Made by a program: the position numbers and the translations under genes
Shown: positions 26,801 through 37,070 of the stretch, piece by piece
Layout of the letters: each line of letters begins with the position of its first letter
Position numbering within the stretch: position 1 is the first letter of the stretch
Assembly (NCBI GenBank): GCA_033964015.1
Contig: CM066913.1
Coordinates: forward strand, 6,795,169 to 6,859,168
Source of the DNA: Scolanthus callimorphus
Taxonomy: Eukaryota > Cnidaria > Anthozoa > Actiniaria > Edwardsiidae
Reading direction: 5' to 3'
Length of the DNA: 64,000 bases
Notes under the pieces: generated by a model
Told to the model about the DNA's origin: nothing
What the model saw: only the letters and a program-made list of their open reading frames with translations
Databases searched by the model: none

Positions 26801-29800
26801 GACTAACCCTGATACAAGCATGAGGTCGATAGCACTATTTGCACTCCACAGTTCATATAACCCTTGCTCTCGAACCGCTGTCGAGACGCGCTCTCGCTCG
26901 AGGTGTTCCACTTCGGTGCCGTGAATCAAATCGAATGACTCTTCCGAAGGTCCGCCTTGCTGGTCAGAGTCTCTGGAATTAAACTGCGGAAGCGGTTCTG
27001 GGCGGTACGGAGGGAAGACATAGAGGGGTAGATCAGAGAAGTATGCTGCCATGAATCGAGCGAGTGTTTGGATGACAGGAAGACTGCACTTGTTGGCTAC
27101 ACGAATGATAGGGTACGACTGCAACAGAACGCCAAGGAGTTGACTGGATGAGTGATCTTGCCCAGGAGTGCCTTGTGTTCCTTGGGGAACTGGAGTGAAG
27201 AGATCACTCAGAGGTACATTGGTCTCATAGGCCGATAGCGCTGGCTCCAATAATGAGTAAACCAGCTCTATTGCAGCTCGTAAATCATACTGCTGAAGGT
27301 TAAGGTAGAGTATAGAAAGAAGAGATCGAGAGTCGGTTTGGGCGCCAAGTGGAAGTCCTCGTGAAGGGCTCTGCAGCCCTAACACTGAGCTCTGTGATCC
27401 AAAAGGGCTTTGCAGGAAACCTGATTGCCCGATCTGTGATATCTCACGGGTTAAATGATCAAGTGACTTTGCACGAGGTAAACGGACAGGGGTACTTTGC
27501 TTCACAGGGGTACGTGACACCCTTTTCCTGCCAAACATGGATTCGTTGGCTCCTTCATTAGGTTGTAGTTCATGCGAAAAGCGCGCCACATCAGTGTCAT
27601 CTTGCACGCGGTATTCAGGCGAGGTTACACCTATGACAACAAAAGAGAACGACGATAACCACGTCCAAAGCTTTAAAGTCCTGATTTGTCACCATAGTTG
27701 AATCTAAAGTTTTTTTTAGAGGAAAGGGGAATCGGAAAATCGATGAGATGGGGGGACATGGTTTGTTCTAGAGGCACATGAGTAAAGATGCGGTACAAAT
27801 CTGTAAAACGTCTCGCTGGACGTTTGGTACCTCATTCAATCATCTAATGAACATGATTACTTTTCATGCTCTTTTTTCTCGAGATGCTACTCAAGAAAAT
27901 GCTCTGCACAAACCTGGAGTTTTCGGGGGTACGCTTGGAATCCTCGCGCCAATGTCCTGCAGCTTCGTTTGAATATCACACAACACATCAGTGAGCTTAG
28001 CTCGAGTTTCCTTTGGACTGCTGTCGCTACCCTCCCCACTTGCTGGTCTTCTGCTGTTGTGTCTACTACAACACTGAGTTGTAAAGTTGTAAACTTGCAA
28101 CCATGGACCTGACAGAGCATGTGTCACTTGTGTTGGCTCCCGGGGCGCATACCCGGCATCAATATCGTGTTGAACTATTTTAGTTGGGCTGAACCGATCA
28201 CCCGTTGTAACATCACTACTGCTGATATTCCAAGAATAAATACCACTCAAAATTTGCTCCGATAATTCCAGGAAGCCTATACAGCTATATATTCTTGCGA
28301 GTTCTGCGCACTGTTTATTGTTGAGAATTTCTTTTATGGTCCAATGGGCAAGGCGCAACGCCCAAGAAAACACGTTCCTACTAGTGCAATCCCATTTGAA
28401 AAGCTCTAAGGCCATCTTGACGTATGAATGCCCCTTTTCAGGCAAAGCTTTCGTGGAAGTGATTTTCCGCATAAGGGGTAGAGGGAGTATTTTAAGAAAA
28501 TCATTCAAAGTACTTTCCGAAGGTTCCTCGCATCGAATGACCTCTCCAAATAATCTAGCAATTCCTCGAATGAGAACGTTCGTTGCGGCGTTCAAGTCTT
28601 TGTTCCAATGTTCCCCAGCAGAAGTAGCAACTGCAAGAGCTCTCAGTGAGATTAGCTGTCCTTCTAGAAGGTTTCTTACTCTACTTTGTGGCATATTCAT
28701 TGACACCTCCTGTTGAAGACCAGCGTCAAAACCCATAAAGGCAATTCCTTGTTCTCCACTTGCTATGCCATAATCTACGAAAAGACAAAAAACAGTATCA
28801 GGTATCCTTCGACATGGTTAATGACACATCGACTTGACTTGGGATCTGTAATGCTTTCTGAGACACACCCCACAAAAAATAGATTTCAGATGTTAATAAA
28901 TAATTTTCGTGCTTTTCAATGGCAACATGGTAAGGTGTTACTGGGAACAGGGACTCAAAATTTCACACCTTTCATTTATTTATTTATTTCTCCCCACTGA
29001 TTCCGAAAGAGAGAAGCTATATTAGTGAGGGGTGCACCGCATTTTGTGAAGCAGGCACACTACCTGCCATATTGCTGGATCCAGTACTGGATATGGTATT
29101 TTCGCTTATTTCCTCCACAACATAGCCACGCCCATTTGGTTGGAAGATGTTACACTTGCTGAATGATGAGGAACGAGACACGTTTGGTGTCGGAACATCT
29201 AGCTCAAGCTCCGGAAGCAGCCTTTAATAATTAGAGTAATAAAGAAAAATGTCAGTTGTCTCGTGGTGTAGAAGATTGACAAGACGGAAATACATGTACT
29301 GCCTTACAGTAAAATTTGTGATTCCAACTACGACAGCTGAGACAGACAATTATTTTGTCCAAAGAAGCCAGTTTGTTAGGATCAAGCGGGACTATCGAAT
29401 AGGCTGGATCATGAAAAGCTGCCTTAGTTTCAATAAAGGAAAAGACAATCTAAACTTAAATGTGGTCGCTATCAAACAATGACAACAAAACACACACCTG
29501 GTGACCTCTGTCATCATAGCAGTAATAACACCCCTATAATTTGCATTGCTGGGCATCTGAATGACTGTGACAAGGTAACCATCAGAGACGAGGAAGAGAG
29601 GAAGCTGAGGATGAACAGCCACTGAATACTGCTGATGCAAGAGGTCTACTTCTGAGTTGGAGGACATGGATGTATCTTTATTATCCAAACTTGGTTTTCT
29701 GGCATTCAAAGAAGAGAAATGTGACTCTGAGGATAATCATTTGTTCGCATAAATTTCCTTAATCATAAAGGTGTTCACAAAGATTACATTTATTGGTCTG

Positions 29801-32800
29801 TCCTGGCTCTGTAACGTCCTTGGCAAAAATACAGAGCAGAGCTGGACAATTTTACTTGTCGGGCATATTTGAAAATATTGATGACATTTGTCATTGAAAA
29901 AAAATAATGTAAAAAAGAAGAAAAATCGAACCTCTTAATTGACCAGACATTATGGCCGACCATATCTCAAATTTGGTTGGACAATGCCTGATGGCCAGCA
30001 GACATTTCCACCTACCATTATGTACATTACTACACACTACTTACTTGAAGCTAATTCTAGGGTGTATGGGAAGGTACAGATTTGGTCCCATGTCGATAGA
30101 ACAGCCTGATGTGCTGATAACAACAGGTTCACCAAGTCTAGTGAGGACAGCAATAGATCCAGAGCGAGTTACAGTGATAACAAAAAGTCCATCTTTTGTC
30201 CACTGCATGTCAGCAATCCACCATAACCTAAACACAAAAAGAAACGTTTTTAAAGCAAACTAGTTTGGGTAGGCAGTTTGGGTGGGAAATTGAATGGACA
30301 AGATTTTCTTAAAAAGTAGAGCTGTATCAATGTAAGTAAAAATATGTTCACGTCTTTCACCAGACTGCAAATTACACACCTTCCAGAGGGATTGGTCTTC
30401 TCCATTTTGTGTGTTCCACAGCCTTTCAGGTCAGTTACCAAGGCAACCAGTACAGGTGCAGTAGAACAGAATAGCATCCTAGAATTAGCTGCATATTTCT
30501 GATTCATTGTAACAGCTAAGACCTGCCCATCTGGAGAATATCTGCTGATGTAGGCATGATGGGACTTGACAACACGTGTTGCAGGGGTGAGCCCATACAG
30601 TGGGTGGAGAAAGGTGTCCCATTTAACCAATAACTGTAGTGATTCAACTACAAGTGAAAAGAATGATATCAGTTGATATTATTGCACTGAGGAAGAAGCA
30701 GTTAATTCGAAATGTCTGGATATTAAGCAATTATTGGATGAGGTTGAGCATGACATCACAAGTTAGCAAAACAGAGGCCTGTGTTATCTGCTGAAGCCAA
30801 AACTCATGATGTCATGCGAAAAACAAATCAATTATACTTTTTAAAGACGACAAATTGATAGGATGCCAAATGACTTTACTAAAAATGGAATTGTTCAAAT
30901 TCAAAATGCAGACACGGGCGAGGGGCTTGGGAACAACCCAACTTTGAAGTTGGCATGCTACTTAAATGCAATATCTGCTGCAGATGTTGCATTTAGCTTC
31001 AGTGAAGTTCATGTGACATTGAGAATTGATTGTTTGCTCTCGACCAATCAGATTTGCGATAGTGAATCCAATGTATAATAATTATATTGATCCATTGCAG
31101 AATTTCTATACCAATTTTTGTTGATTGGTTTATTAATATCCACTGTACAGTTAGTTGCTGTACCTATTTTTGGAATATTTGACTTTGTACACCCCAGGGG
31201 TGTACAAAGTGACGCAGGGGTCCGACGTATTTTTTTGGGTATGAAATTTGGAGTAAAAGTATTTTTTTGGGTTGAAAATTCTACCAGGCATTTTTGGGGG
31301 GTTGAAAAATCTGCGGGTATTTTTTGGGGGTTGAAAAGTCTGGGAAACAGGTGATGACAAGCAAAGAAAAAAGACAATTCCTCTTTGTAACACGAGAATC
31401 TTAAAAAGTTGGTATTTTTTTGGTATCAAATTTTGGGAGCAGGTATTATTTTTAGTATAAAATTTACGGCTGAGGTATTTTTTTGGGTATAAAGTTTGGA
31501 GCTCCGTCGGACCCCCCTGTCATTTTTTTATCCGAGTACCCCCCTGGGTTGTACACAGTCAGTGATATTGTCTGAAAAGGGACTAAACTAAGAGTAAACA
31601 TTTAGAGAAAGCAGTGAGTGCCCATAAAAAGGCAAATTATAGACTACTCATGTTTTCGTCTCCAATGTCTGATCCCAAGCAATGCTGCACAAAAGTACAG
31701 AATAACTAATCTACTGGACCCCACAGATGAGCTATGAATGGATGCTTTCTCAGACTCAGTATGCTGCTAGGCTGACAAAATGGCAGCCAGTGGAGGCTTT
31801 TTCAGCAAACTAGCATACATCCTGCAACTAACCATTTTGGTCCTGCTGCTGATTCACTCCATTATTCTCTTCTTCAGCCATTCCATATTTTCTATTAGAT
31901 CCTGACCATTGAAGTTGCAGAGTTGTAATACATAAAGTGTCCTCTTTGTTGAAAACCCAGGATATCATTGCACACAGACCACTGACCTGCATGTAATACA
32001 AACATCAAAAGTGTATGATACAATCATAAATATCTAGGATAACAAGTTACCCAGCAGTGTTGACTAAGATTATGATAACAGTACCTGAACATCATAAAAT
32101 AAAGCATGAACTGCTGCCTCCTTGTCCTTTTCTCCTGGAAGACTATAATCCCCACTCTGTATTTGTATCCACACTCCAGTCAATGGCTCGCCTAAGAATA
32201 ATGTTCACATACAGCAAGGAAAACCAAACAAACAAAACTAAGTCAAACTGAACCAAACAAGGGAAAGTTCAAATCTTGGAAAAAAATAACAATAAAAAAA
32301 ATAATTGTTTAGAAAATAATAACACACCTTGTACTAAAGGCCCTTGGCTTGCATCTGTTTCCCACAAGAACAGCTTGTCATATCCAGTTAGCAGCAGAAT
32401 CTTGTTTCCACAATTAGACACAAATATAGCAGCTTTTTTGGATTCTAGAAAATAAAGAGAAACATGAAGGAAATGCGATTGCATCATTGCACAATTCAGA
32501 GCAAATAATTTGACTGCAATGGTTCTTACTTGTTCCCAGAACATTTCTGATCTTGTCCAATATTGGGGTGGTGTTCAGTATTTCTGATTCTTTATTCCAG
32601 ACAAATACTTTGCCAGACTTGAGGGCACCAACAAGAAATTTACCTGCAAAAAAAGAATTTTTGTATGTTCATAATCTCATAGTCTCATGCTAAACTTTTT
32701 GTCCAGTCCTATACATTTTTCATATTTCTCTCACACAATAGCACATTTGCACTATTGCGTCATTTGACTACGACTACAATAGCACATTTGCACTATTGCA

Positions 32801-34751
32801 TCATTTGACTACGACTACCAGAATCCTTTACAGTTTTCTTTTCTTATGCAGATAAGCCGCTATTGAAAACAATAGGCGGTAATTACACCAACAAAAGGGA
32901 CAACGCAAAGCTTTCTGGTAGTCATAGTAAATAATATGTCATAATGAAAATTGCCTATTGTCCTGGGTTTTTGACACACTAGGTTGGCATCTATGCTTTA
33001 TAACAACATTGTAGGATTCCAGAAAAATCCACACCCCCATCACAGAGGGAATTTTATGAAAGAACCAATTCCTTGTTTGAGGACTGGGAGTTTAGTGGTG
33101 TCCAATACAGATTTCCAATTTTATCCGTTGATTGTAGGGTTGAATCTTTCTTGAAAAGATGTTACAGCCAAAGACGCTCAAGCGTACCCCCCTAGAGCGC
33201 AATAATGAGTTGATTCTTGGAATATTGAATCCATTATTCGATTCAATAATACTTTCGGCTTGGGAAAACGTCTTTTGATTTGAACTGGGTTTTCGCTTTT
33301 TGATTGGACGATAGACGACGGAGGCGCTTCCATATATGGAAAAAATTCACAGGGAGCCTTTTGTTTATGAGTTTTGTTACCAATATGGCGGGCCTGGTAG
33401 ACTTAACGAGCCTGGTAAATCTCTCCCTCGTTCATTTAGAGAAGAAATTGTTGATCAGTATTATCAGGGATATTCTAAGAAGCATAAAGCCAGTGACTTA
33501 AGAGTATCGGAGTGTGGTTCAGGAAGGTAAGCTAGCCGAAGTCTGAGTTGAAATCGAAAGACGTTTTCCCAAGCCAAATGCATTATTGAATCGAATAATG
33601 GATCCATTATTCCAAGAATCAACTCATTATTGCACTCTAGAGGGGGACGCTTCAGCGTCTTTGGCTGTAAAAAACGTTTTCAAAAGGGCTTTCAAATCAC
33701 TAACATCCAATTGTGAATCAGCCCTTTGTGATCTTATTCATGATCTTGAAACTTACTATTTGGAGAAGTATTCAAAGCTTGTACATCAACTAAGAAGGGC
33801 TGCAGGGATGGAATTTTCTTCTTGGTCTTGCCAGTTGGTAGGAATAATTGGCTGATGCGATTATTATCAAATAAATATAAATCGCTTTGTTCCTGTTGGC
33901 AAAAATACATGTACATTGCTGTGTAATTGCCTGAAAAAATCTTTGACTCACTTTCCCCAATTTCACCGGGAGTCTTTTCACCACGTTTAAACCTTACTGT
34001 TACAGGGAAAATATTACCCAAATTTTCGATATATTATGCATCCCAGTAAACCGCGGCAACCTTGTTTTTCGACCCGCCTGCGACTGCTTAAAATGATTGT
34101 GTGATTGTTTTTTTATGTACCACGTAATGCATTGTTTATGTACCAGGTGATCAATACTTTTTGCTGTTTACTTTGTTTGAAGTATTGATCACCTGGTACA
34201 TAAACAATGCATCACGTGGTACATAAACCATACCTGCCAACCCTGAAAACTCCAAAACCGGGAGATTTTGTCACAAATACAACAACTGTATGAGAAAATC
34301 GCAAGAAATTTACCCGGGAGATATACAGTAAATATATGGAAAGTTTCAATTTTTTCCCGGGAGACTGAGGGTTAAATCCTGGAGTCTCCCGCGTAAACCG
34401 GGAGAGTTGGGAGGTATGATAAACAACAATCACGCGGTACATAAAACCGAAATGCCGAAATACCGAAATGCCAAATGCCGCCCAGAATATCGTCAAGTGC
34501 CCAGTTGCTCGAAAAGTGTTTTTTTCTAAAATGAATGTCCCGGAACTAAATTTTTAACTGCAATTATGATCACAAATGTTATAATAACGATTTTGTACTT
34601 CATAAGACGTCGATCGGTCGTGTTGTAGCTTATACCGTCTTTTCGAAAGTCCTTTGTTTATGTTTACCTTTTCTCCGAGCCAAGTCAATCGCGGCCACGG
34701 CTTCTTTCGCTTGATCGAAGTTGAGACCAGAACTTTTAAGTTAAGATTCAT
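13004..34751 (-). CDS. CPLANE1: CPLANE1-like ciliogenesis and planar polarity effector (C5orf42/JBTS17 type), 33 exons
   Basis: Exons read on the minus strand: 34668-34751, 33757-33892, 32530-32643, 32328-32444, 32085-32191, 31833-31986, 30380-30647, 30045-30227, 29944-29987, 29498-29726, 29064-29221, 27914-28774, 26309-27630, 25809-26094, 25496-25689, 25135-25341, 24047-24744, 23690-23846, 23071-23350, 22751-22933, 21792-22191, 20335-21666, 18975-20206, 18063-18183, 17667-17823, 17287-17497, 16776-17109, 15278-15419, 15077-15135, 14185-14977, 13915-13987, 13456-13793, 13004-13108. All keep frame with GT/AG ends and sum to 3,693 codons including TAA; human CPLANE1 is about 3,200 residues. Recognition rests on the N-terminal block (STSIKRKKPWPR, GKTKKKIPSLQP), the WD-like block with GCSIDMGP and LPIHP, and the C-terminal SNIDWDAVDKIMEDF. 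The family protein acts with INTU, FUZ, WDPCP and RSG1 at the ciliary base. The start is the ATG at 34751; the upstream TTG is not needed. The exon at 29944-29987 is inferred from frame only. Confidence 0.85.
15890..16161. mobile_element. CPLANE1: MITE in a CPLANE1 intron
   Basis: The ends GGTCTCTGCATTCAATGGG and its near complement bound a 272-bp element. A second inverted pair, CCAACGAGGATGG and CCATCCTCGTTGG, lies inside it. It sits in the intron between the exons at 16776-17109 and 15278-15419. Confidence 0.75.
18975..20206 (-). CDS. CPLANE1: CPLANE1 exon 23: coiled-coil exon
   Basis: This 411-codon exon contains an acidic stretch (SEESELELSDISDDFNLSEE), then about 70 residues of strong heptad-like sequence rich in E, K, R, Q and L, from VEKYCRELEERVRDQFNKDL to the RIREQQRQQ end. 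A proline/arginine-rich tail follows, with an internal tandem duplication (TPRAVPRSK after APRAVPRSN). The coiled coil suggests dimerisation or assembly within the ciliary complex. The frame joins the flanking exons through AG|G and G|AC codons. No abnormality was seen. Confidence 0.75.
20335..21666 (-). CDS. CPLANE1: CPLANE1 exon 22: disordered region with PLLxMP-type repeats
   Basis: This 444-codon exon has two halves. The N-terminal half is low-complexity, rich in Q, N, G and H, with repeats such as QTGFATHNGQNGF and TGFGAQPGQMNF. The C-terminal half carries at least five copies of a short motif: FPLLRLPD, RPLLRMPE, RPLLKMPD, EGLLKMPD and WPLLQMPK. They are spaced roughly 30-45 residues apart and often alternate with an IKFxEMP- or IRLIEIP-like element. 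It ends in a basic tract, FERKKRKRQDSHKQ. No globular domain is evident; repeated linear motifs imply multivalent binding to one partner, which is inference. The acceptor is TTTCAG and the donor GTAAGC. Confidence 0.75.
22308..22700. mobile_element. CPLANE1: MITE with GGAATTTCC word array, in a CPLANE1 intron
   Basis: The 393-bp element begins GGGCTGTTCC and ends GGAACAGCCC, with AAT on both sides. The longer terminal repeats include TATCGAGGAAC and GTTCCTCGATA. Inside are about ten copies of (T/G)GGAATTTCC(A)-like words, part of them in a tandem series of about 30-33 bp. It interrupts no exon and lies between 22191 and 22751. The minus-strand ORFs over it are artefacts. Confidence 0.85.
23690..29221 (-). 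CDS. CPLANE1: CPLANE1 exons 11-18: helical middle region
   Basis: About residues 479-1773. The two longest exons here (27914-28774 and 26309-27630) encode long runs of leucine-rich amphipathic helices, for example LARFMAAYFSDLPLYVFPPY and NLGDWKNAFLLSVAATR. Charged serine-rich linkers lie near GRKRVSRTPVKQSTPVRLPR and DLDPEV-like acidic stretches. This looks like an alpha-solenoid rather than a catalytic domain, and no active-site motif is visible. The junction between 24047-24744 and 23690-23846 rebuilds a LAWLTR-WST sequence, supporting the splice. The region is ordinary for the family and has no frameshift. Confidence 0.7.
29498..34751 (-). CDS. CPLANE1: CPLANE1 exons 1-10: N-terminal beta-propeller-like block
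   Basis: These exons encode about residues 1-478. Visible WD-like blades include KSGKVFVWNKES, GYDKLFLWETD, VKWDTFLHPLYG and YISRYSPDGQVLAV, followed by WWIADMQWTKDGLFVITVTR and SGSIAVLTRLGEP. The repeating pattern of hydrophobic strands ending in W-D/E-like residues is typical of the family's N-terminal propeller, which is expected to be a protein-binding platform. Exon 1 is only 28 codons. Introns in this block are 0.1-1.2 kb and contain MITEs at 31186-31555, 32736-32962 and 33162-33670. The first intron junctions are strong: the exon 2 acceptor is TTTTTGCCAACAG and its donor is GTAAGT. Confidence 0.75.
30960..31080. repeat. Dispersed repeat copy in a CPLANE1 intron
   Basis: The stretch containing GACATTGAGAATTGATTGTT and TCGACCAATCAGATTTGCGA is found again inverted near 62045-62140. 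It contains the partial palindrome AAATGCAATATCTGC/TGCAGATGTTGCATTT. Confidence 0.65.
31186..31555. mobile_element. CPLANE1: MITE in a CPLANE1 intron
   Basis: The ends TGTACACCCCAGGGG and CCCCTGGGTTGTACA are inverted and are followed inward by GGGGTCCGACG and CGTCGGACCCC. The interior is built of repeated TATTTTTTTGGGTATGAAATT-like words and variants. Confidence 0.8.
32736..32962. mobile_element. Inverted-repeat element with an internal tandem duplication
   Basis: A 41-bp unit containing CACATTTGCACTATTGC is duplicated at about 32736-32818. The following GACTACGACTACCAGAA is inverted in the right end (TTCTGGTAGTCATAGT). It lies in the CPLANE1 intron between exons 2 and 3. Confidence 0.6.
33162..33670. 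mobile_element. 509-bp terminal-inverted-repeat element carrying a paired-box-like exon
   Basis: The termini TTACAGCCAAAGACGCT and AGCGTCTTTGGCTGTAA are followed by inverted arms of over 100 bp (AATGAGTTGATTCTTGGAAT on the left). Inside, a plus-strand reading frame starts at the ATG at 33336 and ends in a consensus-like donor (AGGTAAGC) near 33527. It encodes a helix-turn-helix-like segment. This looks like an internally deleted DNA transposon retaining the first exon of a transposase. It lies in CPLANE1 intron 2 near 33670. Confidence 0.75.
33336..33530 (+). pseudogene. Paired-box-like DNA-binding fragment of a transposase
   Basis: The 64-codon frame contains GGPGRLNEPGK, then LPRSFREEIVDQYYQGYSKK and DLRVSECG. 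The spacing of N, G, LP, R-x-x-IV, QG and LRVS is that of the first helix-turn-helix of PAX paired domains and of related Tc1/mariner-type transposases. The frame runs into a splice donor, and no second exon is seen in the element, so it is a remnant. The family assignment is by eye. Confidence 0.5.
34110..34446. mobile_element. Composite of two small inverted-repeat elements
   Basis: A hairpin spans 34110-34228, with arms TATGTACCACGTAATGCATT and near complement. Immediately after it, 34229-34418 is a second element with ends CATACCTGCCAAC and GTTGGGAGGTATG and inner CCGGGAGA boxes. A third GCGGTACATAAAA end follows at 34434-34446, as expected if the second element had inserted into a relative of the first. 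Confidence 0.65.
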
Positions 34752-35752
34752 TTTCAAACTGTATCTAGTAATATATTACAAGCCACATCTTCTACGAGGA
34801 CAAGGAAATAGTGCCTGAAAGTGAACTATTTCTTCACCATGGAATTTCCAGTACAAAAATCCCTCCAGCCGCCATTTTGAAAAAGTATCAGTTACCAGTT
34901 TTTCTCGTCCAAGTAATCCACAGGGTAACCGCCCATTTTGCTAAAACTGCCACGTGAAAAAAACTGAGATCGGTAAAATTATTCCTTGTGCTACTTCGAC
35001 GCCAGGTTTACCCTAGTAAAATCGCTACTTCAATTTAGAAGAAAAATCGGGACCATACATCGATCCAGATATCTCCCCGAGCGCGAGCGCTGTCTGATCT
35101 GTCCCTCTATTTAACACAGCAATGTAGGCAGCATTACTTGACTTCAAGAAAAAGACAACAAAAAAAGGACCATACTTCCAGACAAAGAGCTGAAGCGTCG
35201 TATGGCGACCGTACGGTTCTTACGCCCACGCCAGAGATTTCGACCCTGACAGTCGCTATCCTTGTGTGAATTGCTCAGTAGCTAGATACCTACGGGTGAG
35301 AGTACGCCCGGCCACCAGACCATATAAGGACGCCCCTTGTACCGTTAGTGAACAATCAACTAATTATTATGCATCACGAACGTATTTATAGGTTTGAAGA
35401 GTATGTTAGAGATTCATGTGGGATATGTTGTCGGTTTTCTTTTTAACTAGCTTATCTCACGATAATGCAGAAATGGTGTTCACAGTTGTCATTTAACATG
35501 TTTTTACTCATATTCCAATAATATGCATTACATTGACACGGGAATGAGTTCTTTTTGAGTTGCCGTTTGCGCATGCGCACACACGTAATCTTGTCTAATT
35601 TTATTTTCCGTGAACAGACGACCATTAATCCCCTGAAAGATCATCTAAGGACAGATCTAAGATCTAAGGATAATAGACATATCCAAAGTGTCAGGTGTAT
35701 AAAATGATTATAAAATCACTAAATCAAAGGATGATCTGAGTGTCAGTTATAC

Positions 35753-36678
35753 CAATCTCGTACCCAGAGCCCGTGCATCTTTGAGCCAGTGGCAAGATAC
35801 AGGGCTCTGGAATAATCAATTTTTTTATACCCAAAATCTGGGTACTCTTCAATGCGCATGCGTTTGACCTTGACCGTTACTAAAATCATGCATTTATCAA
35901 TATGTTATAGGAATTTTTCACACCTTGCACATTCGTAGTTACAAGACCAGCTAAAAGCAGTTTTAAAAACAGAAATTACTGATATATTTCATTCAGTTTT
36001 GAGCAACTTGTTTTTGCAAAACAGCGCGCGCCCTGCTTGAACTGAAAGTGGCGTGATCTTCGTCATCAGCGCGCGCGTGACAAATTTTGTCAACAACAAG
36101 AATCAAGACTTTTGTTGCATGATTTCGTCGTGTTACAATGCTAGTTTTGAAAAATTTATCTTAAAGGGGCTCTCGCACGCTTGCTGGCCACCTCTCTGAC
36201 AAGATAATAGCTCAAACCGCAATCCAATTCCATCCGCTCGATAACAGGTCAAAACAACCTAGAATTGCATTTGTCTAACACTTGAAAGGTTTTTCTATTA
36301 ATCTGGAGGATTATTTTGATTACTACGGGCAATTGTACATGTGTTTTTATGGTTCAATTTTATACTTATTTTATGTCCACGGTGGACGAGTATTAAGCGT
36401 GCGAGTGCCCCTTTAAGAAAGCTTACGAAAATTCATAACAATAGATCTACAAGTGGAAAGACTTTGAAGTGCAGCGTTTGATACCGGAAAATGTTTTCGC
36501 CCAACAGGCGATGTTTGTGAGAAAATATTTTCAGTTGGATTTCCTTCATATTCAAATCGCGCGCATGGGCAGTTGAGAGGAATGACGAGCCAATGAAAAT
36601 CGTCGCACGACTTGATTATTCCAGAGCTCCATATCTTGGTGCTGGCCTAAAAGATACGCGGGCTCTGGAACGAGATTG
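35753..36678. mobile_element. Mutator-like element with 9-bp target duplication
   Basis: Both flanks carry CAGTTATAC (35744-35752 and 36679-36687). The element starts CAATCTCGTACCCAGAGCCC and ends with the complement, and the terminal repeats extend about 70 bp. Nine-base duplications with long terminal repeats are typical of Mutator-like elements. No transposase frame remains. A second element lies inside at 36165-36412. Confidence 0.75.
36165..36412. mobile_element. Nested MITE flanked by TTAA
   Basis: The ends AGGGGCTCTCGCACGCTT and AAGCGTGCGAGTGCCCCT are flanked by TTAA at 36161-36164 and 36413-36416. The element lies wholly inside the Mutator-like element, so it inserted later. Confidence 0.85.
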
Positions 36679-37070
36679 CAGTTATACCTGTTGAAATTCA
36701 GTAATCTCTGGTAAATTGAAGCTCAATAGAACGGAATTCACCTGGTCTACTCCCAGGCACTGAAAAGTCCAAAGCACGCGCTATTCCTCAGAATAAACTC
36801 TAATTTAATAACCTGGCTGGAATAATTTGTAAAAAAATATCGGTAGCCGGTAAACACTTTTTTGTCGTTAATCGGTATTTTTTATCCAAGTTTGTCGGCA
36901 GTCGGTAACTTTTATGCCCATTTGTCGTTAATTAGTTAAACCCATCCAGACGTTAATTCGGTAATTGTTTCATTTATCGTGATAATTTCTTTGACATAGT
37001 GGCACGCCCTTATTTGAAACTCTATTTACGCATCATTTTTCCAAAGTAGCAACCTCATTCGCTTGGCCGT

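Noticed and set aside
34751..34960. X-box for RFX in the CPLANE1 promoter
   Set aside because: Only half-sites were seen (GTTACCAG at 34891-34898 and GGTAACC near 34924); no full site.
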